58,650 nt of DNA from Alexandriicola marinus (GTDB lineage: Bacteria > Pseudomonadota > Alphaproteobacteria > Rhodobacterales > Rhodobacteraceae): NCBI RefSeq assembly GCF_004000435.1, contig NZ_RBVZ01000010.1, positions 28,472-87,121 on the forward strand, given 5' to 3'. The notes under the pieces are model-generated. The model was not told the origin of the DNA and did no database searches. It was given only the letters and a program-made list of their open reading frames with translations. The translations under genes were made by a program, and so were the position numbers. Below are positions 41,925 to 50,696 of the stretch, piece by piece (the first letter of the stretch is position 1; every line of letters starts with the position of its first letter).

Positions 41925-42649
41925 CCGCCGCGCCGAAATACCAGGTGGTGCACGACGAGATCCTCGATCGTCTGCAAAGCGGTCAATACGCCATCGGGAT
42001 GCGCCTGCCGACCGAAGAAGAGCTGTCCCGAGCCTTCGAGGTCAGCCGGGTGACCGTGCGCAAGGCGCTCGAGATGCTGGTGCGGGCGGGGTTCCTGACC
42101 TCGCGACAGGGCAGCGGCTATTCGGTGGCGACCCTTTCGCCGCCCGCCTCGACCTGCCTTGTCAGCTTTACAGACAAGGTCCTGATCGAGGGCCGCGTGC
42201 CGGGGGCGCGGCTCTTGCGGATCGAAACCCCCGCGCGTGAAGTGCCTGCGATGGTGGCAGCCTATTTCGACGAGCCGCTTGTGCTGGTGGAACGATTGCG
42301 CACGGTGGATGGCGCGCCGCGGATGCTGACCCAGACATGGATCCCGCAACGGCTTGTTCCGCGTCTGCAGGCCGCGCAATTCCCCGAGACGGGACAGAAC
42401 CAGTCCATCCTGCGCATCCTGCGCGAGGAATTCGGGCTGGAATGGACCAGCGCCTGCGAGACGCTCGACAGCATCCTGGCCAATGCCACCGTCTCTGACG
42501 TGCTGGCCGTGCCGGAGAATACGCCGATCCTGTCGCAGGCCTGCACCGCCTTCGACAATGACGGAAAGGCGGTGTTCTTCGATCTGGTTTACCGGCAGGG
42601 GCCGATCAGTTTCGACCTTGCCGGCCCAGCCCGGAGTCAGATCGCATGA
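41921..42649 (+). CDS. GntR-family (HutC/UTRA) transcriptional regulator
   Basis: The protein has 242 residues: wHTH at residues 5-72 (LPTEEELSRAFEVSRVTVRKAL region) and a UTRA ligand domain from about 90. It is encoded inside the operon, overlapping the aldolase gene by 4 nt, an autoregulated layout. The palindrome at 38596-38603 upstream of the operon is the best operator candidate. The effector is probably a sugar phosphate intermediate. Confidence 0.92.
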   Translation: MTAAPKYQVVHDEILDRLQSGQYAIGMRLPTEEELSRAFEVSRVTVRKALEMLVRAGFLTSRQGSGYSVATLSPPASTCLVSFTDKVLIEGRVPGARLLRIETPAREVPAMVAAYFDEPLVLVERLRTVDGAPRMLTQTWIPQRLVPRLQAAQFPETGQNQSILRILREEFGLEWTSACETLDSILANATVSDVLAVPENTPILSQACTAFDNDGKAVFFDLVYRQGPISFDLAGPARSQIA

Positions 42650-42668
42650 AGCAAACAGGGAGCCTCGC

Positions 42669-44093
42669 ATGCCGCTGACGATTGGCCTTATCAAGGCATC
42701 CTTGCCCAGCTATTTCCCCGAAAAACATGGGGTATTCGAGGCTTGCGAAAGCTGGCTGAGAGAGCTGGCCGCAACCCATGGTGCAGACGTCGTCGTGGCC
42801 GACGGCATCCCGATGAACGGGGCCGAGGCGCGGGACGCGGTGGCGGATGTTCGGTCGCGGGGCGCGGATTTCCTCGTGCTGCTGCACGGCGGTTTCACCA
42901 TGGGCGACGTGGTGCGCGAGATCGCGCGCGCGCCGCTGCCGATGGGTGTCTGGGCGACACCCGAGCCGACGATGACGGACGATATCCAGCTGAACAATTT
43001 CGTCTCGCTCAACATGTCGATGTCGATTGCGCGGGGCGTTCGCGACACGTCACGGCACCCTGTTCAGTGGTATCTGGGTGGCCCCGGCGACGACGCGCTG
43101 CACGCGCGGATGAGCCAGACCATTCGGGCGCTGAGCGCCCGGAAGGCGCTCGATGGTGCGCGGATCGGTGTGGTCGGCGGCTTGGCTATGACCTTTTACA
43201 ACATGGAGGTGTCGTCAGACACGCTGATGCGCCAGCTTGGCGTCTGGTGCGAGCATATCGACATCCATCGGATGACCGACCTGATGGCGGCCCAGACCGA
43301 TGCGGATGTGGTGGCCGAACTGGAAGCCATGAGCCAAGCCGCAGAGGTGCGTGGCGTGTCGGACGACCAGATGCGGCTTACGGCGCGGGCCTCCCTCGCC
43401 CTGCGGTCGATCGCCCGCGATGGCGGCTATGACGCGCTGACGGTGTCGGACTGGCCCGCCTTGCAGGACAACCCGGGCATGCATCCGGGCGCGGCCTTCA
43501 GCTGGCTTGAGGAACACGACGGCCTGCCCGTTGCCTCCGAAGGCGATATCCTCGGCGCGGTCACCCAACTGGTCGCCAGATCGCTGACCGGCAAGGTGGG
43601 CTGCCTTCTCGACATGACCTCACCGGATTTTGACCGCGACCAGATCCTGATGTGGCATGGTGGCGGCGGGCCGCTCTATCTGGCCAAGGACGACGTGGCC
43701 TGGATCAACCACCCGATGATCGGGCGCGGCACGGAAGAAGGGCCGATCTATGGGGCTATCGCGGATTACGAATTCGCCCACGGCGACTGTACGATCCTGC
43801 GCGTGTCGCGCCACGGCACGGCACGATTTGCGGTCGAGGGACGCGTCGCCGAAGGGCCTGCCGCCGGCTTCACCGGGTGTCGGGGCTGGATCGGCGACTT
43901 TTCCGGCGCCGCCGGCCCCTGTTCGGCCCGCGACGTGGTGACGAGCGTCATGGAACACGGGCTGGAGCATCATTTCATCCTCGTCCCCGGCCTGCACCGC
44001 GCGGCGTTCGAGGAATTCGCCGGCTGGTGCGGGATGGCGCCGCTTCCGGTGATCGCGGCCCATGACGGGCTCCCTGACGGAGGTGGGGCATGA
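42669..44093 (+). CDS. L-fucose/L-arabinose isomerase-family protein
   Basis: The protein has 474 residues. It resembles the fucose isomerase family: an N-terminal substrate domain with MGVWATPEPTM and FVSLNMSMSIARG, and a C-terminal metal domain containing ASEGDILGAVTQL and the late LDMTSPDF segment. It would interconvert an aldose and its ketose. AGGGAG precedes the ATG. The family includes members acting on varied sugars, so specificity is open. Confidence 0.85.
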   Translation: MPLTIGLIKASLPSYFPEKHGVFEACESWLRELAATHGADVVVADGIPMNGAEARDAVADVRSRGADFLVLLHGGFTMGDVVREIARAPLPMGVWATPEPTMTDDIQLNNFVSLNMSMSIARGVRDTSRHPVQWYLGGPGDDALHARMSQTIRALSARKALDGARIGVVGGLAMTFYNMEVSSDTLMRQLGVWCEHIDIHRMTDLMAAQTDADVVAELEAMSQAAEVRGVSDDQMRLTARASLALRSIARDGGYDALTVSDWPALQDNPGMHPGAAFSWLEEHDGLPVASEGDILGAVTQLVARSLTGKVGCLLDMTSPDFDRDQILMWHGGGGPLYLAKDDVAWINHPMIGRGTEEGPIYGAIADYEFAHGDCTILRVSRHGTARFAVEGRVAEGPAAGFTGCRGWIGDFSGAAGPCSARDVVTSVMEHGLEHHFILVPGLHRAAFEEFAGWCGMAPLPVIAAHDGLPDGGGA

Positions 44094-45127
44094 CGGCGGT
44101 TCAGCTGAAAGGGGTCCGCAAGGACTTTGGCGGCTTTACCGCCATTTCGAACATCGATCTCGATATCCGGTCGGGGGAGCTGGTCGCCCTGCTGGGCCCG
44201 TCTGGCTGCGGCAAGACCACGACACTGCGGATGATCGCGGGGCTCGAAGTGCCCTCGGACGGACAGATCCTGTTCGATGGAAAGGACGTGTCGGAAGTCG
44301 CGGTGCAGAAACGCAACGTGGGCATGGTGTTCCAGCGCTATGCGCTGTTTCCGCATATGACGGTCGAAAAGAACGTGGCTTTCGGTCTGAAAGTGCGCGG
44401 CACCGACAAGGCCGAGATCGAACAGCGGCTGGAGGACATCCTCGACGTCGTCCAGCTGCAGCAGTTCCGCCACCGGTTCCCGGCGCAGCTGTCTGGCGGG
44501 CAGATGCAGCGGGTGGCGATCGCGCGCACGCTGATCACCAATCCCTCGGTGCTGATGATGGACGAACCGCTCGCCAATCTCGACACCAAGCTGCGCGGCG
44601 AGATGCGGCGGTTCATCCGCGATTTGCAGCAGCGGTTGGGCATCACCACGATCTTCGTGACCCATGACCAGATCGAGGCGATGGAACTGGCCGACCGTGT
44701 CGCGGTGATCTTTGACGGAAAGCTCGCGCAATACGACGCGCCCGACGCGCTCTACAAGCGACCGGGCAGCATCGACATCGCGGATTTCATGGGGGCGACA
44801 AACGTCTTCGAAGCGATGATCAGGGGCAAGACCGCCACCGCCCCGTTCGGATCCCTTGCCTTCGCCACCGATGCCACCGACGGCCCCGCACACGTCATGC
44901 TGCGCGGCGAGGCGATCGATCTGCATCTCGCGGAGCCGCCCGAGACGCAGAACCAGATCAGGGGCCGGGTGAGTGCGCGCGAATTCTTCGGGGCCAATAT
45001 CACCTACACCGTCGCGTGCGGCGACGCGCAGATCCAGGTGATCGAACAGTCGCGCCGGATGGTCGATCTCGATCAGGAGGTCTGGCTCACGATCCCGCCC
45101 GACCGGATCTGGATCATCCAGAATTGA
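44090..45127 (+). CDS. ABC transporter ATPase, spermidine/putrescine/iron type (PotA-like)
   Basis: The protein has 345 residues: Walker A GPSGCGKTTT, signature LSGGQMQRVAIA, Walker B VLMMDEPLANLD, and a C-terminal TOBE domain (PAHVMLRGEAIDL onward). It overlaps the isomerase gene by 4 nt, tying the transporter to the sugar pathway. MalK-type sugar ATPases share this architecture, so a carbohydrate ligand is compatible. Confidence 0.92.
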   Translation: MTAVQLKGVRKDFGGFTAISNIDLDIRSGELVALLGPSGCGKTTTLRMIAGLEVPSDGQILFDGKDVSEVAVQKRNVGMVFQRYALFPHMTVEKNVAFGLKVRGTDKAEIEQRLEDILDVVQLQQFRHRFPAQLSGGQMQRVAIARTLITNPSVLMMDEPLANLDTKLRGEMRRFIRDLQQRLGITTIFVTHDQIEAMELADRVAVIFDGKLAQYDAPDALYKRPGSIDIADFMGATNVFEAMIRGKTATAPFGSLAFATDATDGPAHVMLRGEAIDLHLAEPPETQNQIRGRVSAREFFGANITYTVACGDAQIQVIEQSRRMVDLDQEVWLTIPPDRIWIIQN

Positions 45128-45165
45128 CCGGACCAGAACGATTTGAAACAGAGGAGGAGAAGACC

Positions 45166-46506
45166 ATGAGAAAGACAATGCTAAGCCTGTCGGTCATCGG
45201 CAGCCTGATGACGGGGGTCGCCTTTGCGCAGGACGCAGACGCCTTCCGCGACGGTTTCATCGCCGGCGACATAAGTTGGGAAGAGGTGCAGGCCCGCGCC
45301 ATGGAAGAAGGCGAGGTGAACCTCTACTACTGGGGCGGCAGCGATCAGATCAACATCTGGATGGACAGGTTCGCCGTCCCGGCGCTTGCCGAAGAAGGCG
45401 TCACGCTGAACCCGGTGCGGATCACCGGCACCAAGGACGCCGTCGATCTGGTTCTTGCCGAACTGGGCTCCGGTCGGGGGCTTGGCGAAGGCAGCGTCGA
45501 TGCGATCTGGGTCAATGGCGAAAACTTCGCCACGCTGATGCGGCAGGGCGCCGTGATGGGGGCCTTTGCCGACAAGCTGCCCAACAGCGTCAACTTCGAA
45601 TGGAACCCCGAAGATCCCCGCTCGTTGCTCAATCTGCGCGACTTCGGCGTGGAAACCAATGCGTCGGAAATTCCGTGGTCGGGCCAGCAGTATGTCTGCG
45701 CGGTCAATACCGATCGCGTGGCGTCCGATGACGTGCCCAGCACCTTTGCCGAGATGCGGGCCTATCTCGAAGCGAACCCGGGCAAGTTCACCTACGTGAA
45801 ACCGCCTCATTTCATCGGGAACACCTTCGTTCAGGCCGCGGTCTATGCGCATAACCCCGATGGCACCGGCGCCGAGCCGTTCCAGTCGTCGCTTGACGAA
45901 CTGGGCGCAGAGGAGCTGGCGCGCCTGATCGCGCCGGGCATGGAGTATCTGAGGGAAATCGAGCCGCTTCTTCTGGGCGGCGACAGCGGCAACGCCCGCT
46001 ATCCCGAGGACCCCAACGCGCTCAACGGCCTGTTTCTGAACGGAGAGATCGACTTCTCCTGCCAGTTCGGACTTTACGGCGTCGCGACCGGCCTGCGGGA
46101 CGGGACCTACCCCGAAGGGGCGGAACAGTTCATCTTCCCTGAAGGCAACATGATCAAGAACAAGAACTATCTTGTGATCCCGGCCAATGCGCCCAATCCG
46201 GCGGCGGCGATGGTCATGGCCAACTACATGGCCTCGGTCGACTCGCAGGCGACCAAGCTCGAGATTGCGGGCATGCCTCCGGGCGTCGATCCGTGGCGGC
46301 TGAGCGATGAAGACGCGGCGCGTCTTGATGCGGCGTCGCCCGGTCTGGTCGGCGTGACACAGGCGGAACTGGATGCGAACACCGCACCCGACACCAATGC
46401 CACGCTGGTCGATGTGATCGAGGCGACATGGCTCGAGTATATCGAGCGTGACAGCGAAGAGAGCATCTCGTCCATCGTGGCGACGGCTGTGGCCAACCTC
46501 AACTAA
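45166..46506 (+). CDS. ABC transporter substrate-binding protein (family 1, PotD/YnjB-like)
   Basis: The protein has 446 residues with a signal peptide ending VAFAQ. Motifs such as VNLYYWGGSDQINIWMD, DAIWVNGENFATLM and a YLVIPANAPNPAAAM region recall YnjB-like solute-binding proteins. GAGGAGGAGA just before the ATG at 45166 gives a strong ribosome site, in keeping with high expression. The ligand may be a nucleoside or glycoside given the downstream nucleoside hydrolase. Confidence 0.9.
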   Translation: MRKTMLSLSVIGSLMTGVAFAQDADAFRDGFIAGDISWEEVQARAMEEGEVNLYYWGGSDQINIWMDRFAVPALAEEGVTLNPVRITGTKDAVDLVLAELGSGRGLGEGSVDAIWVNGENFATLMRQGAVMGAFADKLPNSVNFEWNPEDPRSLLNLRDFGVETNASEIPWSGQQYVCAVNTDRVASDDVPSTFAEMRAYLEANPGKFTYVKPPHFIGNTFVQAAVYAHNPDGTGAEPFQSSLDELGAEELARLIAPGMEYLREIEPLLLGGDSGNARYPEDPNALNGLFLNGEIDFSCQFGLYGVATGLRDGTYPEGAEQFIFPEGNMIKNKNYLVIPANAPNPAAAMVMANYMASVDSQATKLEIAGMPPGVDPWRLSDEDAARLDAASPGLVGVTQAELDANTAPDTNATLVDVIEATWLEYIERDSEESISSIVATAVANLN

Positions 46507-46513
46507 GCGAAAC

Positions 46514-46542
46514 GGGGGTCCCGGCACATAGTCGGGGCCCCC
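46514..46542 (+). terminator. Strong intercistronic hairpin after the binding-protein gene
   Basis: GGGGGTCCCG (46514-46523) pairs with CGGGGCCCCC (46533-46542), a 10-bp stem with one G-U pair and a 9-nt loop. There is no T-run. It lies 8 nt after the binding-protein stop and 18 nt before the permease start, a position where such stems commonly protect the upstream mRNA or attenuate permease expression. Confidence 0.6.
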
Positions 46543-46559
46543 TTCCAAAGGGGGAAGAC

Positions 46560-47462
46560 GTGTCCAAGACCAAGGAACTTGCCCGTCACAAGCGCGACCG
46601 CACCTGGATGTGGATCCAGCTGTTGCCGGTGATGCTGGTGCTGACGGTGCTGTTTGGCGGTGCGCTGGTTCTGGGCGTGGCCCAATCGCTAGGCTTCGCA
46701 CCGTGGTTCGGTGTGAACACCTTTCCCGACTTTTCCTATTTCGGAGCGCTTTGGGGCGACAGCTTTTTCTGGCGGTCCCTGGGGCTGACGCTCTATTACG
46801 CGATCGCCGCGACGCTGATCTCGCTCGTGATGGGCGTTCTGCTGGCGCTGGCGCTTGTGCGGTCGTTCCCGTCCAAGTCGCTTTACAAATACCTCTACAA
46901 GCTGCCGCTGATGATCCCCTATACGGTGGGCATCGCGCTGGCGGTGATCATGCTGGGCAATGGCGGAATGCTGTCGCGGCTGATGGCGTTTGCCGGCTTC
47001 ATCGACGACCCGAGCCAGTTTCCCCAGATCCTGAAAACCCATATGGGTTGGGGCATCATCGCCGTCTATGTGTGGAAACAGACGCCCTTTGTCGCGCTGA
47101 CAATCTATGCCGTGCTTTTGGGCGTGGGGCGCGAAACCGAAGAGGCGGCGGCGATCCTCGGGGCGAACAAGCGACAGGTCTTTTTTCAGGTCACCCTGCC
47201 GCAAATCCTGCCCGGTATCATTTCGTCCACGCTTATCATCTTTGCCTTCAATATCGGGGCGTTCGAGGCGCCGTTCATTCTGGGCGGCGGGTTTCCCGAT
47301 ACGCTGCCCGTCGTCGCGTGGCGCTATTTCAATGACGCGGACTACACCTTGCAGCTGCAAGGCATGGCGACCGTGGTGTCCATCGCGCTGGTGGCGGGTG
47401 TGATCCTTTACAGCTACCTCGCCTTCTATCGCCGGTATGAACGCCGGATCGGGAGGCACTGA
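46560..47462 (+). CDS. ABC transporter permease (PotB-like)
   Basis: The protein has 300 residues beginning with a GTG at 46560 preceded by GGGGGAAG. Six hydrophobic helices are evident, with the EAA loop EEAAAILGANKRQVFFQVTLP. It pairs with the PotC-like permease, which starts on the last base of its stop codon. Confidence 0.9.
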   Translation: MSKTKELARHKRDRTWMWIQLLPVMLVLTVLFGGALVLGVAQSLGFAPWFGVNTFPDFSYFGALWGDSFFWRSLGLTLYYAIAATLISLVMGVLLALALVRSFPSKSLYKYLYKLPLMIPYTVGIALAVIMLGNGGMLSRLMAFAGFIDDPSQFPQILKTHMGWGIIAVYVWKQTPFVALTIYAVLLGVGRETEEAAAILGANKRQVFFQVTLPQILPGIISSTLIIFAFNIGAFEAPFILGGGFPDTLPVVAWRYFNDADYTLQLQGMATVVSIALVAGVILYSYLAFYRRYERRIGRH

Positions 47463-48325
47463 TGGCCCGCAAATCCGCCTCCATCGCGCTGAACGAACGG
47501 CTGTCGCCCTACCAGAAGCTTTATCTGCTCCTGATCGCGGGCTTCATCCTCGGACCCTTCATCCCGCTCATCATCCAGAGCTTTGCCTTCCGCTGGGCCT
47601 GGCCCGACCTGTTGCCCGGCACGTGGTGGCTCGAACAGCGCGAGAGGGCCGTCCTGCCTCTGGCATGGGATTACGTGATTTCGCCCTATTCGCAGGTCTG
47701 GGAGGCGACGCTCAACACCGTTTTCATCGGCTGCGTGGTAACGGTGATCTGCCTTTTCATCTGCTTGCCCGCCGCCCGCGTGCTGGCCAGAGAATCCTTC
47801 AAGGGCAAGCCCGCGTTCGAATTCTTCCTGTCCATGCCCCTGATCGTGCCCGAGGCGGCCATCGGCATCGCGTTGTTGATGATCTTCATCAACATCGGGC
47901 TCGCCGGAACCTATACCGGGATCATCATCGTCCACCTGATCCCGACGATCCCCTACATGATCCGGATGCTGACAGCGGTCTATCAGGGGCTGGGTCGCGA
48001 CTTCGAGGAGCAGGCGATGATCCTTGGCGCGAGCCGCTGGCAGATCCTGCGCATGGTCACCATGCCTATGCTGCTGCCGGGCATTGTGGCCGGGGCGCTC
48101 TTCACGTTCCTCGTGTCGACCAACATCTTCCTGCTGACTTTCTTCATGGGGCAGGGCAAGATCGTGACCCTTCCCACGCTCCTGTTCTCGAAGATCTCGG
48201 GCGGCACGCTGGATGCGTCTGCCGCGGGGATCACGCTGGTGGTGACAGTGCCGGGGATCATCCTTCTGCTCATCACCGAACGTTTCATCAAGGAAGAGGC
48301 CTTTGGAAAAGGTTTCGGCAATTAG
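47462..48325 (+). CDS. ABC transporter permease (PotC-like)
   Basis: The protein has 287 residues with six helices and the EAA loop EEQAMILGASRWQILRMVTMP. It starts in a TGATG overlap with the previous permease. It is followed 12 nt later by the nucleoside hydrolase gene, which appears to be the last gene of the sugar operon. Confidence 0.92.
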   Translation: MARKSASIALNERLSPYQKLYLLLIAGFILGPFIPLIIQSFAFRWAWPDLLPGTWWLEQRERAVLPLAWDYVISPYSQVWEATLNTVFIGCVVTVICLFICLPAARVLARESFKGKPAFEFFLSMPLIVPEAAIGIALLMIFINIGLAGTYTGIIIVHLIPTIPYMIRMLTAVYQGLGRDFEEQAMILGASRWQILRMVTMPMLLPGIVAGALFTFLVSTNIFLLTFFMGQGKIVTLPTLLFSKISGGTLDASAAGITLVVTVPGIILLLITERFIKEEAFGKGFGN

Positions 48326-48337
48326 AGAGGTGCGACC

Positions 48338-49450
48338 ATGACAACATTGCAAGACGCCGTTCGCAGGTTCACGCCGCTGGACAGCGACCTGATGGCGCAG
48401 CGCCTCGGCCGGCCCGGACCGATGCCGCGTGTCATCATCGACACCGACACCGCCAACGAAATCGACGACCAATACGCCGTGGCCTGGGCGATCCTGTCGC
48501 AGGACCGGATGAAGCTCGAAGGGGTGACCTCGGCGCCGTATTCGTTCCTCCACCACCGCGACGGGCTCTACGAGGCGGTCGAAGCGCTGCAGAAGGGTGG
48601 CGGGACAGAGGATCATGACAGCAAGTTCGTGGGCCCTTTCGCGGGCTGGGCCAAACGCCTGCTGGCGGATGGCCGCACGGCGGACGACATCGAATTCGTG
48701 ACCCCGGATGTGGGCGAGGCGCGGTCATATGACGAGATCATCCGCGTCTTCGAGGCCTGCCACGAGCGGCATGAGGGCCGGGTCTTTCGCGGATCGCCCG
48801 AACATCTGCCAAGCTATGACAAGCCGGTCGACTCTGACGCCGCGCAATTCATCATCGATCAGGCCCGCAACCGCGAGGACGGCCCCGTCTATATCCTTGC
48901 CATGGGTGCGCTGCCCAACATCGGATCGGCCCTGCTGATGGCCCCCGATATCATCGATAATATCGTGTTGGTCTGGACCGCCGGTTTTCCCAGCTATGCG
49001 CCGTTCAGCAACCTGCCGTCGCTGAACCTCGTGCAGGACAGGCTGTCATCCCGGCTGGTCTTTGAATGCGGCGTGCCGCAGGTCTATCTGCCGGGCTATC
49101 ACGTGGGCGCGCAGCTGACGATTTCCCTGCCCGAGATGGAGCGTTTCGTGAAAGGGCGGGGGGATATCGGCGACTACCTCTGGCATCTTTACACCAACAA
49201 TCCGCTGCACGTGAAATACGCGATCAGCGAGCCCGAGACCAAGACCTGGGTGATCTGGGACATCATCAACGTCGCATGGCTTCTGGATGCCGCCTATGTG
49301 CCCACGCATCTGACGACCTCACCGCATCTGAGCGAGGATCTGTACTGGCGGAACAGCGATGATCGCCATGCCATGCTCGAGGCCTATGACGTGAACCGCG
49401 ATGCGGTGTTCGAGGATATCTATCGCTGTCTGCTCACGGCGCCGTCCTGA
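48338..49450 (+). CDS. Inosine/uridine-preferring-type nucleoside hydrolase family protein
   Basis: The protein has 370 residues. The calcium-binding N-terminal motif is IIDTDTANEIDDQYA, a variant of DTDPGxDD found in a separate branch of the family. VYILAMGALPNIGSAL and a late DIINVAW are consistent with the fold. It hydrolyses an N-glycosidic bond, releasing ribose or another sugar. Following the importer in one operon, it suggests that the imported compound is a nucleoside or nucleoside-like glycoside. There is no signal peptide, so it acts in the cytoplasm. Confidence 0.87.
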   Translation: MTTLQDAVRRFTPLDSDLMAQRLGRPGPMPRVIIDTDTANEIDDQYAVAWAILSQDRMKLEGVTSAPYSFLHHRDGLYEAVEALQKGGGTEDHDSKFVGPFAGWAKRLLADGRTADDIEFVTPDVGEARSYDEIIRVFEACHERHEGRVFRGSPEHLPSYDKPVDSDAAQFIIDQARNREDGPVYILAMGALPNIGSALLMAPDIIDNIVLVWTAGFPSYAPFSNLPSLNLVQDRLSSRLVFECGVPQVYLPGYHVGAQLTISLPEMERFVKGRGDIGDYLWHLYTNNPLHVKYAISEPETKTWVIWDIINVAWLLDAAYVPTHLTTSPHLSEDLYWRNSDDRHAMLEAYDVNRDAVFEDIYRCLLTAPS

Positions 49451-49465
49451 GACATGATGCGGCTC

Positions 49466-50608
49466 TTACAGCTCGACAAAGGCCGTTTGATAGCGGCCCA
49501 CCTCGTCGGGCAGGGTCTCGATCCCGAGGCCGGGGGCATCATCGAATTGCCAGCCCGCACCCGACAAGGCGGTCTGGCAAATCTCGAAGGCCTCCCGCAG
49601 GGGGTTGGGATTGACGTCGACCTCAAGCAATCCATCACCACCCGCTGCGGCCAGAACCGCCGCAGAGGCGGCCAGCCCGATCCCGCCGCCCAGAAAATGC
49701 GGGCAATAGCGGGCCCCGCTGTCCAGCACCTGCCGCGCGACCTGGAGGCATCCGCTGCACCCGCCCCATTTCGCCACGTCCGGCTGGACGACGCCGAGAT
49801 AGCCCCGGGCCAGTGTGCGGCCAAAGTCGGCAAACCCGGCGATGTTTTCCCCGCCGGCAAGCGGCATGGGGGCCGCGGCCGCAAGGGCCTGCCAATCGTC
49901 AGGGGGCGCAAAGGCCGCCAAAGGCTCCTCAAGCCAATGGAGCGACCGTGCGCCCACCCCGTCGACGAACGCGCGCGCGGTCGGCAGGTCCCACGCCTGA
50001 TTGGCGTCGGCGGCAAGCGTCTCACCTCCACGCAGATCCCTGCAAAGATCGAGGACCGAGGCGATGTCGCGATCCAGATCGAACCCCACCTTGACCTTGA
50101 AATGGGCATAGCCTTCGGCACGGGCGCGGGCCATCGGCCCCGCCGCCGCCGCGGAGTGAATGCCGCTGGCATAGACCGGAACACGATCCCGTGCAGCCGG
50201 GTCCAGCAGGCGTCGCAGCGGCACTCCGGCCCGGCGTGCAAACAGATCCCACATCGCGATATCGAGACCGGCGATCACCTGCCGAAACGGTCCGGATTCG
50301 CCGCATTGAAGGGCGCGCAATCGCGTGGCGTGACGCAGATGGTCAAACAGATCGCCCGGCGCCTGTGCCTCGAAGCCCGACACCAGATCGGCCAGATCGG
50401 CGCGGAGCAGGTTTACCCGATGCTCCGCCCCCGCCGCGGGCCAGTTCGCGAAGACCTCGCCCCAGCCGAAACAGCCGTCGCTGTCCTCGATCCGCACGAA
50501 GACCGCCGGCCTGTCCCGCATGATGCCGAAGGAGGTGGCAACCGGCGTCTCTATGGGGCAGCGCAGGGCCTGGGCCTGAACCCGCGCGATCCGAACCTTG
50601 GTATTCAC
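49466..50608 (-). CDS. Enolase-superfamily enzyme, mandelate racemase subgroup
   Basis: The protein has about 380 residues. The active-site set is readable: KxK (HFKVKVGF), metal ligands Asp (ADANQAWD), Glu (LEEPL) and Glu (GGENI), then the Asp of VQPDVAKWGG and the His of CPHFLGG forming a His-Asp dyad. This defines the mandelate racemase subgroup, which includes many acid-sugar dehydratases. A GTG at 50608 is chosen as start because homology begins there; the frame extends to 50695, which would overlap the divergent promoter. It is divergent from the GMC oxidoreductase. Confidence 0.88.
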   Translation of the reverse strand: MNTKVRIARVQAQALRCPIETPVATSFGIMRDRPAVFVRIEDSDGCFGWGEVFANWPAAGAEHRVNLLRADLADLVSGFEAQAPGDLFDHLRHATRLRALQCGESGPFRQVIAGLDIAMWDLFARRAGVPLRRLLDPAARDRVPVYASGIHSAAAAGPMARARAEGYAHFKVKVGFDLDRDIASVLDLCRDLRGGETLAADANQAWDLPTARAFVDGVGARSLHWLEEPLAAFAPPDDWQALAAAAPMPLAGGENIAGFADFGRTLARGYLGVVQPDVAKWGGCSGCLQVARQVLDSGARYCPHFLGGGIGLAASAAVLAAAGGDGLLEVDVNPNPLREAFEICQTALSGAGWQFDDAPGLGIETLPDEVGRYQTAFVEL

Positions 50609-50696
50609 GTCGTCCGAGCCTTTCCCGAGCGGCACGACCGGGGCGGTGCCCCGGCCTTGGCCTGTTGCGGCAAGGCTAGCGGCAAAGGGGGGCATG

